Shown: piece after piece, positions 1-5,853 of the stretch
Position numbering within the stretch: position 1 is the stretch's first letter
Layout of the letters: each line of letters starts with the position of its first letter
Source: an uncultured bacterium
GTDB lineage: Bacteria; Bacteroidota; Bacteroidia; Bacteroidales; Paludibacteraceae
Assembly: GCA_947074225.1 (NCBI GenBank)
Contig: CAMTOX010000106.1
Coordinates: 1-6,771, forward strand
Length of the DNA: 6,771 nt
Reading direction: 5' to 3'
Made by a program: the position numbers and the translations under genes
Notes under the pieces: model-generated
What the model saw: only the letters and a program-made list of their open reading frames with translations
Told to the model about the DNA's origin: nothing
Databases searched by the model: none

Positions 1-47
1 GAGATTTCTGAATGTGACTGGAGTTCAGACGTGTGCTCTTCCGATCT
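1..47. other. Illumina TruSeq index adapter left on contig end (not genomic)
   Basis: The sequence reads as the reverse complement of the TruSeq index-side adapter: GAGAT, then an 8-base index (TTCTGAAT, the reverse complement of ATTCAGAA), then the constant part ending in GCTCTTCCGATCT at 35-47. The genomic insert begins at 48. The match to the constant adapter is exact over 34 bases, so this is library material and not biology. It forms a near-perfect inverted repeat with 6724-6771. Confidence 0.98.
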
Positions 48-49
48 TG

Positions 50-81
50 GCTATGCCTCTTCATAAGAAGTAGAGCATAGC
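50..81. repeat. Imperfect hairpin at the contig edge, related to the next hairpin
   Basis: GCTATGC (50-56) pairs with GCATAGC (75-81). Inside it CTTC (59-62) pairs with GAAG (67-70) around an ATAA loop, with small bulges between the two helices. Bases 49-61 match 94-106 in the next hairpin at 12 of 13 positions. It may be a second terminator, or the terminator of a gene beyond the contig edge. No clear T-run follows on the plus strand, and the minus-strand exit lies in adapter, so direction cannot be judged. Confidence 0.35.
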
Positions 82-90
82 ATAAAAGAA

Positions 91-120
91 ATGGGCTATA
101 CCTCTTAAGGTATAGCCCAT
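91..120 (-). terminator. Probable intrinsic terminator of the minus-strand operon
   Basis: A perfect 12-bp inverted repeat, ATGGGCTATACC (91-102) and GGTATAGCCCAT (109-120), flanks a 6-base loop. It starts 23 bases beyond the stop of the metallo-hydrolase gene. On the minus strand the stem is followed by a T-rich stretch (TTCTTTTATG), as expected of a Rho-independent terminator. The plus-strand side has no T-run, so the minus orientation is preferred. Confidence 0.75.
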
Positions 121-143
121 TATAGTATTGCATATATTTATCT

Positions 144-779
144 TTATAAGAAAGGATTGCTTACCCGTTCTGCACCTATTGTAGTAGATGGACCATGTCC
201 ACAAAACACTATGGTTTCATCGGGAAGAGTCAACAAGCGTGTTTTAATACCTCTTATAAGAGTTGCATAATCGCCCCCAGGTAAGTCTGTTCTACCTATG
301 CTTCCGCAAAAGAGTACGTCGCCGGCAAATAGGTATCCCTCTTTAGCATCGTAAAAACAGAGACTACCAGGTGTATGTCCTGGAACTAAAATTGTTTTCA
401 ATTCCGATACACCAAAACAAATGGTCTCATTATCTCTCAAGTAACCACCTAAATGTTGTGTATGCACTTCGTAAGGAAGACCCATTTCGGCAGCACGTTT
501 TGGCATCTCATCAATCAAGAATTCGTCGGCTTGATTTGCTAAAGGTTTAACCCCATACTTATGTGCTGCCCAATAGTTTCCAAAGATATGATCTAAATGC
601 AAATGGGTATTTAGCAAATGCTTTACTGTCAAGCCCTCTTGTTCTATGAACTGAGCTATCGTATCGTCTTCACGCTTATTTATAGCACCACAATCTATAA
701 TGACCGCTTCGCGAGTCTCATCATAAAGCACATAGGTGTTTTCTTGAAATGGATTACATACAAATGTTTTTACTAACAT
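144..779 (-). CDS. MBL-fold metallo-hydrolase, glyoxalase II-like
   Basis: This 211-residue cytoplasmic protein has the full metal-site set of the metallo-beta-lactamase fold: HLHLDH at 59-64 (HxHxDH), His135 in PGHTPG, Asp154 in AGDVLF and His195 in CGHGP. The IGRTDLPGGD segment (161-170) is typical of the short, YcbL-like branch of glyoxalase II proteins, which lack the long C-terminal helical domain of classical GloB. Family members bind two metal ions and hydrolyse thioesters such as S-D-lactoylglutathione, but many Bacteroidota use other thiols, so the substrate is unknown. The ATG at 777-779 gives a normal N-terminus (VCNPFQENTYVL) for the family, and no signal peptide is present. It is the last gene of the minus-strand run, 83 bases after rsmG, and is followed by a hairpin terminator. 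It looks intact. Confidence 0.9.
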   Translation of the reverse strand: MLVKTFVCNPFQENTYVLYDETREAVIIDCGAINKREDDTIAQFIEQEGLTVKHLLNTHLHLDHIFGNYWAAHKYGVKPLANQADEFLIDEMPKRAAEMGLPYEVHTQHLGGYLRDNETICFGVSELKTILVPGHTPGSLCFYDAKEGYLFAGDVLFCGSIGRTDLPGGDYATLIRGIKTRLLTLPDETIVFCGHGPSTTIGAERVSNPFL

Positions 780-862
780 AATGATACAGTAATAGTTTAT
801 AGGATATATTTAATAAAATTGGAAAAATGCATTGATAATTCTCAGCATCACTAGAGTCACTA

Positions 863-1483
863 TTAGAGTGGTAAATAGACCCCTTTCTTTGTTTCGAAGA
901 AAGGTTCTGTAAAGAACTCTGTCAAGTTATAGAGTGTAGCCTTATTCCTATAGGGGTACACCTCACTTTGCAGTTCACCACCCTTCAAACATATTAAACC
1001 ATTAGGCAAGGCATTATTAGACTCTTTGCGCACATTCTTCTTCACTAAGTTCACCAAATCGCCTAAAGGCATGACGGCACGGCTTACTACAAAGTCGTAT
1101 TTATCTTTCACATTCTCCATACGATCATGTTGAAACGTCACGTTTTTCAACCCTATAGCTTGTGCCACCTCTTGAGCCACTCGAACTTTTTTTCCTATAG
1201 AATCTACCAAATGAAACTGACACTCTGGAAAAAGAATAGCCAAAGGAATACCCGGAAAGCCACCACCGGTACCCACATCTACTAATGTAGTGCCTGGTTT
1301 GAAATTCAATATCTTGGCTATGGCCATTGAGTGTAATACATGATGCAGATAAAGGTTGTCAATATCTTTACGAGAGATGACGTTAATTTTGGAATTCCAC
1401 TCTTGATAAAGAGGGAATAGTGCTGAAAACTGTTCGCGTTGTTGCTCTGTGAGCTTTGGAAAATAATGATTAATAATGTCCAT
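863..1483 (-). CDS. rsmG: 16S rRNA (guanine527-N7)-methyltransferase RsmG
   Basis: RsmG (GidB) transfers a methyl group from S-adenosylmethionine to N7 of G527 in 16S rRNA, in the small-subunit decoding region; loss in many bacteria gives low-level streptomycin resistance. The protein shows the family hallmarks in order: an N-terminal helical part with WNSKINVISRKD (29-40), the SAM-binding loop DVGTGGGFPG (69-78), the acidic end of strand two in LVDS (92-95), VSRAV (133-137) and LKGG (166-169), and an ending KKGVYLPL. The frame is open back to an ATG at 1514-1516, but I start at 1483 (ATG, MDIINHYFPKLT). This gives 206 residues, the usual length, and the 11 extra residues would come from an AT-rich spacer and match nothing expected of the family. 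It lies 50 bases after the lipoprotein gene and 83 before the hydrolase gene, so co-transcription is likely. It appears intact. Confidence 0.95.
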   Translation of the reverse strand: MDIINHYFPKLTEQQREQFSALFPLYQEWNSKINVISRKDIDNLYLHHVLHSMAIAKILNFKPGTTLVDVGTGGGFPGIPLAILFPECQFHLVDSIGKKVRVAQEVAQAIGLKNVTFQHDRMENVKDKYDFVVSRAVMPLGDLVNLVKKNVRKESNNALPNGLICLKGGELQSEVYPYRNKATLYNLTEFFTEPFFETKKGVYLPL

Positions 1484-1533
1484 CAAATATATATATAGAT
1501 AAATAATTTCTAGCAATATTAGGATTGCTCCTA

Positions 1534-2340
1534 CTATGTATTCTGTCCGGTGAAGAATTTATAAACTACGCTCTCTGGTTTTAGCATAGGCAGTACCTCT
1601 TCAATAGATAATGGTATGCGCACCTGTCCATAAACATAAGGTGCAATTTCATAAGGGTTGTACATATACTCTATACCCTTATAATCCACTATAAAATTCC
1701 CATTCGGATATGGTTCGTTAAATATAAATTCCGATGAGCGCTTAGGCAAACGGTCGCCATCGCGCATCTTATTGGCTTTCTTAATTAATAAGTTTGTCAA
1801 TGCATCCATAGATTCGGCATAGAAGATATCGCTCTCATTAATTAGTTCACCGTTTCTCAAATCGAAGACCATCTGGGTGGTATTTGTTAACCCATGAGCG
1901 CCTCCGGTAAACACATATAACTCTTTAGAGTAAGAGAGTATAGAATCTGAAGACCAAATAACCTTACCCCGAATAATCTCCTCATAGGCTAAGGATTCAA
2001 TATTTACACCCTCATTCTCATACTCCTTCATTAGCATCTCACTTTCATCTTTCAATACGTCGCAATATTTGCGTAAAAGTTTACCGTTACTATACTCCAC
2101 ATAAGGGGCACCTAATAATACTGTTACCAATTGATCGCGAATAGCGCGAGTGGTACTACTAGGCATATAGTTTACCGGAAGCTCACAACGAGCATCGAAA
2201 GAGAAGTTTATTATAGAATCTCCAACTTCTTGAACTTTCTCCAACTTATAGGTTTCCCAATCTAATGTGGGTTGAGACTTATTTGTACAACCCGCAAGGA
2301 GAACAAGAACCGAGACTATCAAAATAAAAAAATGACGCAT
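1534..2340 (-). CDS. Lipoprotein with DUF3298-type domain
   Basis: This 268-residue protein opens with a lipoprotein signal peptide: a hydrophobic stretch, then LLAGC with the lipid-bearing Cys at residue 18. It should be anchored on the periplasmic side of an envelope membrane or exposed on the surface. The middle carries YVFTGGAHGLTN (142-153) followed by FDLRNGELINESDIF (159-173), and the C-terminal third has the YNPYEIAPYVYG stretch (227-238) and an IPLSIEEVLPML tail. These are hallmarks of the DUF4163/DUF3298 architecture, also seen in RsiV-like anti-sigma factors and in the N-terminal region of some peptidoglycan deacetylases. Its role in Bacteroidota lipoproteins is unknown. RsiV binds lysozyme, so envelope sensing or glycan binding is a possibility, not a conclusion. 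It is the first gene of the minus-strand run, with a candidate promoter about 65 bases upstream. Confidence 0.85.
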   Translation of the reverse strand: MRHFFILIVSVLVLLAGCTNKSQPTLDWETYKLEKVQEVGDSIINFSFDARCELPVNYMPSSTTRAIRDQLVTVLLGAPYVEYSNGKLLRKYCDVLKDESEMLMKEYENEGVNIESLAYEEIIRGKVIWSSDSILSYSKELYVFTGGAHGLTNTTQMVFDLRNGELINESDIFYAESMDALTNLLIKKANKMRDGDRLPKRSSEFIFNEPYPNGNFIVDYKGIEYMYNPYEIAPYVYGQVRIPLSIEEVLPMLKPESVVYKFFTGQNT

Positions 2341-2406
2341 AAAACAGTATGAATTAAATATGGATTAATAATATACAATCTATTGGTATACTAATCATAT
2401 ATGGTG

Positions 2407-2414
2407 CAAAGATA
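2407..2414 (-). promoter_or_regulatory. Candidate -7 element for the minus-strand operon
   Basis: On the minus strand this reads TATCTTTG, an exact match to the Bacteroidota -7 consensus TAnnTTTG. It lies about 65 bases upstream of the lipoprotein start. No good TTG-type -33 box is seen at the usual spacing, so the call rests on the -7 element and its position between divergent genes. Confidence 0.55.
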
Positions 2415-2468
2415 CAACCTAAAAATCTAAAAATGATTAAATATTCATGGTTTACAAAATAAAAGGTA

Positions 2469-2476
2469 TATTTTTG
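2469..2476 (+). promoter_or_regulatory. Candidate -7 element for the metal-cassette operon, nearly leaderless
   Basis: TATTTTTG matches TAnnTTTG exactly and is followed by C, as is common in this phylum. The ATG at 2488 is only 11 bases past its end, so a start site at normal spacing would leave a 5' leader of about 5 bases or fewer. The -33 region holds only a weak TTTAC at 2451-2455. It is back to back with the minus-strand element at 2407-2414, so the two promoters share a region of about 70 bases where one regulator could act on both. Confidence 0.6.
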
Positions 2477-2487
2477 CATTCCGTATT

Positions 2488-2967
2488 ATGATGCAGAGAT
2501 TCTATAAACATATCGCTTTATTGTTCAGCCTTTACATTTTCTGTTTTGGCTGTGGAATCAATCTGTTCAATTATTGTTGCAACGCTTGTGCCGACCATGG
2601 TTCATCAAACTTTTATTTTGTAGATTGTGAAACTGTTCACCAAACAATAGAATGTGAGTCAGGACATAGCTGTAGCCATAGCTCTTCAGAGGTTCTGGAA
2701 TCTGAACCAAATTACAATAATGTTTTTTGTTTTTCTTTACCAATAGACGGAGACCATTGTTCTTTAGAACGTCTTGAACTACCAACAACAAAGATGGTGG
2801 TTCAACAAATCCTTCATGTTGAATTGCCTTTACTTTATCAATTGGTAATACCCGATTTCCAATTTGATAGTATCGCATCGCCTATTCCTTTCTACAACAA
2901 CACTTCGCCACCCATTCCTTGGAGTGGTCGCGACCTCTTGAACCGTCATTCGGTACTTCTTATTTAG
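2488..2967 (+). CDS. Small secreted Cys/His-rich protein, HYC_CC_PP-like
   Basis: This 159-residue protein has an N-terminal hydrophobic segment (about 9-21) that fits a signal peptide or membrane anchor. It is followed at once by NYCCNAC (28-34), and by His37, Cys47, His51, Cys56, His60, Cys62, His64, Cys81, His90 and Cys91. A long middle follows, and the C-terminus has a Pro-Pro pair (141-142) and ends RDLLNRHSVLLI. The plan of signal peptide, HYC-like motif, Cys-rich middle, PP and a hydrophobic end resembles the small Bacteroidota proteins named HYC_CC_PP. The match is from memory of the motif order, and here the first motif is NYC, not HYC. The Cys/His content suggests soft-metal binding. 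It has tandem ATG codons (2488, 2491) and no Shine-Dalgarno; either start leaves the signal segment intact. The TonB receptor gene follows after 81 bases, so the two probably share a transcript. Biochemical role unknown. Confidence 0.75.
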   Translation: MMQRFYKHIALLFSLYIFCFGCGINLFNYCCNACADHGSSNFYFVDCETVHQTIECESGHSCSHSSSEVLESEPNYNNVFCFSLPIDGDHCSLERLELPTTKMVVQQILHVELPLLYQLVIPDFQFDSIASPIPFYNNTSPPIPWSGRDLLNRHSVLLI

Positions 2968-2989
2968 ACTTATAATTTGATCTGTATTC

Positions 2990-3010
2990 CCGGTGGTATA
3001 TTACTATCGG
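2990..3010 (+). other. Small intergenic RNA hairpin with G-U pairs
   Basis: CCGGTGGTA (2990-2998) can pair with TACTATCGG (3002-3010) around a 3-base loop, giving nine pairs of which two are G-U. The G-U pairs become A-C mismatches on the other strand, so the structure would favour plus-strand RNA. It lies between the small Cys-rich gene and the receptor gene and has no clean T-run after it. It could tune relative expression or protect an mRNA end, or could be chance. Confidence 0.3.
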
Positions 3011-3048
3011 TCAATTCTTTATTATCAAATTTATAAGCCAAAATAATT

Positions 3049-5262
3049 ATGTTAAAACAATTTATTCTTTCTATACTCCTTCTTGGAGCAACTTTTATTG
3101 CCAATGCCCAAAATGTTGAGGGTATTGTTACCGATGAACAAGGCGAAGCTCTTATTGGCGCCGAAGTCTATTGGTTAAACACCGGCACCGGTGTAGTAAC
3201 AAACTTAGATGGTGAATTCAATATTGAACGCCATGGCACAGAAAAAAGATTGGTAATCTCCTATCTTTCATATAACTCAGACACCATCACTGTCGCTAAA
3301 GACGACAACTCTCTTTATGTCATCCTAAAAGAAGATAGTAAATCGCTCGATGAAGTGGTTGTAGCCGCACGTGCTGCTTCTACGGTATCATCGCGTTACA
3401 CCCCTTTTCAAACACAAACCATCTCAGGCGAAGAGCTTTGCAAAGCAGCATGTTGTAACCTCAGTGAGAGCTTTGAAACGAATGCCTCGGTCGATGTTGC
3501 CTATAGCGACGCCGCAACAGGTGCTAAACAAATTAGACTTCTTGGACTCTCGGGTACCTATGTGCAATTGCTAACAGAAAACACTCCGGGAGTACGTGGG
3601 TTAGCCTCTAACTATGGCATGGAATATATTCCTGGACCATGGATGGAGAGCATTCAAGTTTCTAAAGGTACTTCGTCGGTAATTAATGGCTACGAAGCCA
3701 CCACCGGACAAATCAACATTGAATACTTAAAACCACAAACCACAGAACCGGTCTCACTGAATGCTATGATAGCATCCTCGCTCAGAGCAGAGGTAAATGC
3801 AAGTGCAGCATTTAAAATAAACCCATACCTTTCTACAGGAATCTTAGCTCATGCCAAAACAGAGATGTGGGAACACGATGGTAATGGCGACTCTTTTATT
3901 GACATACCATTAACGAATCATGTGAATCTCTTAAACCGTTGGTACTACAAACGTGGCGACTATATCGGTCAATTCTTAGTGCGCGGACTATACGACGACC
4001 GCCGTGGTGGACAGTTGAGCCATGCACATGGCGAGCATATTGAGAACCCATACCAAATACATATCAACACCAAAAGATTGGAAGGATTTATCAAGAACGG
4101 TTATGTCTTTGATGCCGATAAGGGAACAAGCATTGGTGTTATCATGAGTGGGTCGTATCATGACCAAACAGGTCTTTATGGCGATAAACATTATGCCGGG
4201 GCACAAGCAAATGCCTACTTAAATGCCATTTTCCAAACAGAAATAGACGAGCGTAACAAGATTGTTGCAGGAGCTTCTTTCAACTACGATGGTTTCAAAG
4301 AGAACCTCATCTGGGGCAATGCCGATAACAATTTCGACCGCCAAGAGTTTACTCCTGGTATCTTTGCCGAATATAGCTACAGCTACGAAGATAAACTATC
4401 GTTACTTGCCGGAGTACGTGGCGACTGGAGCAGCGAGTATGGATTCTTTGTAACACCACGTTTCAACGTGCGCTATTCGCCAGTGGCTTGGTGGAACATA
4501 AGAGCTTCGGCAGGAATGGGATACAGGTCGCCAAACCTTTTGGCCGACTATAACTTCATCTTCCCAAGCAACAGAGAGATTATTTGGCCTACTGAAAAAC
4601 TAAGACAAGAACGCGCACTTAATGTGGGAGCAAGTACCACTTTCTTCATCCCTATTAAGGGACGTGAATTACAAATTACTGGAGAATACTATTTCACCAA
4701 CTTCTACGATTGTGTTGTGGTAGATATGGATACAGACCCACACGCTATTATATTTAGTAACCTAAACAATGGAAGAGCCTATGCCGGCAACTTACAAGTA
4801 GAGGCCTCTATGGAGATTTTACGCGGATGGACCATGACCTTAGCTTACCGTATGACCGACGTGAAAACCACTATCGGGGGTAACTTAGTGGAGAAACCAC
4901 TTACTAACCGTTACAAAGGATTAGTAACTACTTCATACCAAACCCCTCTTAAGAAGTGGCAATTTGATGCTACCTTTCAAATTAATGGCGGTGGACGTAT
5001 GCCAACACCCGATGCCGAAAACCCTCTTTGGGAAACTAATTTCCCTTGGTATCCACAACTTATGGCTCAGGTAACACGTTATTTCAAGACTTGGAGCATC
5101 TATGTGGGTGGGGAAAACCTTACCAACTTTAAACAAGGAAACCCTATTATTGATGCTGCAAATCCTTGGGGACCTAATTTCGACGGATCAATGGCATGGG
5201 GACCTATTCATGGTGCTAAAGTATATGTGGGATTCCGTTGGGCTTTAAATCGTAATGATTAA
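3049..5262 (+). CDS. TonB-dependent outer-membrane receptor, putative metal receptor
   Basis: This 737-residue outer-membrane receptor should use TonB-ExbBD energy to import a ligand. Residues 1-20 are a signal peptide with likely cleavage at ANA|QN. A carboxypeptidase-regulatory-like beta domain follows (about 23-95; GIVTDEQGEALIGAEVYW, then TNLDGEFNI). SLDEVVVAA (99-107) marks the TonB-box region. The plug spans about 110-228 (IRLLGLSGTYVQLL, then GYEATTGQINIEYL), and the rest is the beta barrel, ending in IYVGGENLTNF and a final GAKVYVGFRWAL strand. Odd features are CKAACC (131-136) in the plug, DGNGDSFID (277-285) resembling a Ca-binding loop, and SHAHGEH (324-330) with more His nearby in the barrel. 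The preceding Cys-rich gene and following HMA gene suggest a metal or metal complex as ligand; copper is a guess. No SusD gene is adjacent, so a SusC-type glycan importer is unlikely. Intact; no Shine-Dalgarno. Confidence 0.9.
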   Translation: MLKQFILSILLLGATFIANAQNVEGIVTDEQGEALIGAEVYWLNTGTGVVTNLDGEFNIERHGTEKRLVISYLSYNSDTITVAKDDNSLYVILKEDSKSLDEVVVAARAASTVSSRYTPFQTQTISGEELCKAACCNLSESFETNASVDVAYSDAATGAKQIRLLGLSGTYVQLLTENTPGVRGLASNYGMEYIPGPWMESIQVSKGTSSVINGYEATTGQINIEYLKPQTTEPVSLNAMIASSLRAEVNASAAFKINPYLSTGILAHAKTEMWEHDGNGDSFIDIPLTNHVNLLNRWYYKRGDYIGQFLVRGLYDDRRGGQLSHAHGEHIENPYQIHINTKRLEGFIKNGYVFDADKGTSIGVIMSGSYHDQTGLYGDKHYAGAQANAYLNAIFQTEIDERNKIVAGASFNYDGFKENLIWGNADNNFDRQEFTPGIFAEYSYSYEDKLSLLAGVRGDWSSEYGFFVTPRFNVRYSPVAWWNIRASAGMGYRSPNLLADYNFIFPSNREIIWPTEKLRQERALNVGASTTFFIPIKGRELQITGEYYFTNFYDCVVVDMDTDPHAIIFSNLNNGRAYAGNLQVEASMEILRGWTMTLAYRMTDVKTTIGGNLVEKPLTNRYKGLVTTSYQTPLKKWQFDATFQINGGGRMPTPDAENPLWETNFPWYPQLMAQVTRYFKTWSIYVGGENLTNFKQGNPIIDAANPWGPNFDGSMAWGPIHGAKVYVGFRWALNRND

Positions 5263-5295
5263 GAAAAATGATTCTGATTATATTACAATTTATTG

Positions 5296-5324
5296 TTTGC
5301 TAATAAAAATAAATACTATTTTTG
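5296..5324 (+). promoter_or_regulatory. Bacteroidota-type promoter of the HMA-protein gene
   Basis: TATTTTTG (5317-5324) matches the -7 consensus TAnnTTTG and is followed by C. TTTG at 5296-5299 sits 17 bases upstream, and an alternative TTG at 5293-5295 sits 21 bases upstream, both within the range for -33 boxes. Transcription from here would leave a leader of roughly 65-70 bases before the ATG at 5400. The HMA gene can therefore be expressed apart from the receptor gene, although read-through is also possible because no terminator lies between them. Confidence 0.7.
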
Positions 5325-5399
5325 CAACAGAAGAATGAGCCTTTAGCTCTACTATTTCGGACATAAATAAATAATAATATCCATTTAAACAGAGTTTGT

Positions 5400-5774
5400 A
5401 TGAAAAAGAAATTTGCAATGTTAGCAGTATGCCTTGTTATGGCAGTAGTAGCAATGGCCGAACGTCAAACCGTTCAAATACGTATTCCAGAAATGGAATG
5501 TGGCACATGTCAAGCTAAAGTAGAAAAAGTTCTTGCCTATGAAAAGGGAGTTAAAGACATTAAGTACGACATTAAAAAACGTACTGTAACGGTGGTTTAT
5601 GAAGATAAACAAACTTCGCCTGAAAAGTTACAAGAAGCACTATTGAAAGATTTGAAATACAAATCGACTATCATTGCTCCTAAAACAGAAAAAGAGGTAG
5701 ATGCTACAAATGCCGCTAAACCTCAAGAAGAGAAAAAAGGATGCTCGGCTACTTGCGGTGGAAACCACCATTAA
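5400..5774 (+). CDS. Secreted heavy-metal-associated (HMA) domain protein
   Basis: This 124-residue protein has a signal peptide (1-20, cleavage near AMA|ER) and one HMA domain (about 22-95). The metal loop MECGTC (32-37) supplies Cys34 and Cys37, the CxxC pair that in this family binds Cu(I), Zn(II) or other soft metals. VKDIKYDIKKRTVTVVYED and the helix around SPEKLQEALLKDL fit the beta-alpha-beta-beta-alpha-beta fold. A charged linker leads to a tail GCSATCGGNHH (114-124) with Cys115, Cys119, His123 and His124, a possible second site. The loop has Glu-Cys-Gly in place of the usual Met-Thr-Cys. Secretion makes this a periplasmic chaperone or scavenger, unlike cytoplasmic CopZ or MerP-linked mer systems, of which there is no other gene here. 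It follows the receptor gene by 137 bases, has its own promoter, and ends before a bidirectional terminator. Confidence 0.9.
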   Translation: MKKKFAMLAVCLVMAVVAMAERQTVQIRIPEMECGTCQAKVEKVLAYEKGVKDIKYDIKKRTVTVVYEDKQTSPEKLQEALLKDLKYKSTIIAPKTEKEVDATNAAKPQEEKKGCSATCGGNHH

Positions 5775-5796
5775 TAACTGCTTAAGAGCTTAAAAA

Positions 5797-5839
5797 CTAA
5801 AAAGGGATGGTATCTTTACTGATACCATCCCTTTTTTAG
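5797..5839. terminator. Bidirectional intrinsic terminator between convergent genes
   Basis: GGGATGGTATC (5804-5814) pairs perfectly with GATACCATCCC (5821-5831) around a 6-base loop. The stem is flanked by A5 on the left and T6 on the right, so each strand has a GC-rich hairpin followed by a T-run. It lies 23 bases after the HMA stop and 15 bases past the stop of the converging surface-protein gene, and should end transcription of both. Confidence 0.92.
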
Positions 5840-5853
5840 TGATACTGTCATGG

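Noticed and set aside
1484..1516. Upstream ATG start for rsmG, adding 11 residues
   Set aside because: The added residues (MLEIIYLYIYL) come from an AT-rich spacer and precede the normal family N-terminus at the ATG at 1481-1483; the shorter form has the usual RsmG length.
1512..1529. Hairpin AGCAAT/ATTGCT between the lipoprotein gene and rsmG as a terminator
   Set aside because: The stem has only six AT-rich pairs and a 6-base loop with no strong T-run, too weak to separate the genes.
2567..2878. Minus-strand open frame of 103 codons
   Set aside because: It lies wholly antisense to the small Cys-rich gene, has no promoter or recognisable domain, and the plus-strand frame has a convincing signal peptide and motif order.
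2971..2979. TATAATTTG as a separate promoter for the receptor gene
   Set aside because: It has one base too many between TA and TTTG for the Bacteroidota -7 consensus, and the short gap to the upstream gene favours a shared transcript.
3005..3977. A 15-base direct repeat, TATCGGTCAATTCTT, at 3005-3019 and 3963-3977
   Set aside because: One copy is intergenic and the other is inside the receptor barrel; the flanks do not match and nothing suggests recombination. A match this long is somewhat unlikely by chance but has no functional support.
3371..5136. Several short open frames in other frames of the receptor gene (3371-3574, 3988-4206, 4262-4453, 4933-5136)
   Set aside because: All lie inside the clear TonB receptor frame and show no domain or start signal of their own.
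3049..5262. SusC-type glycan importer
   Set aside because: No SusD-like lipoprotein gene is adjacent, the length is shorter than typical SusC proteins (about 1000 residues), and the following gene encodes an HMA protein.
5421..5612. Minus-strand open frame antisense to the HMA gene
   Set aside because: The HMA domain on the plus strand is unambiguous; the antisense frame is low-complexity and has no supporting signal.
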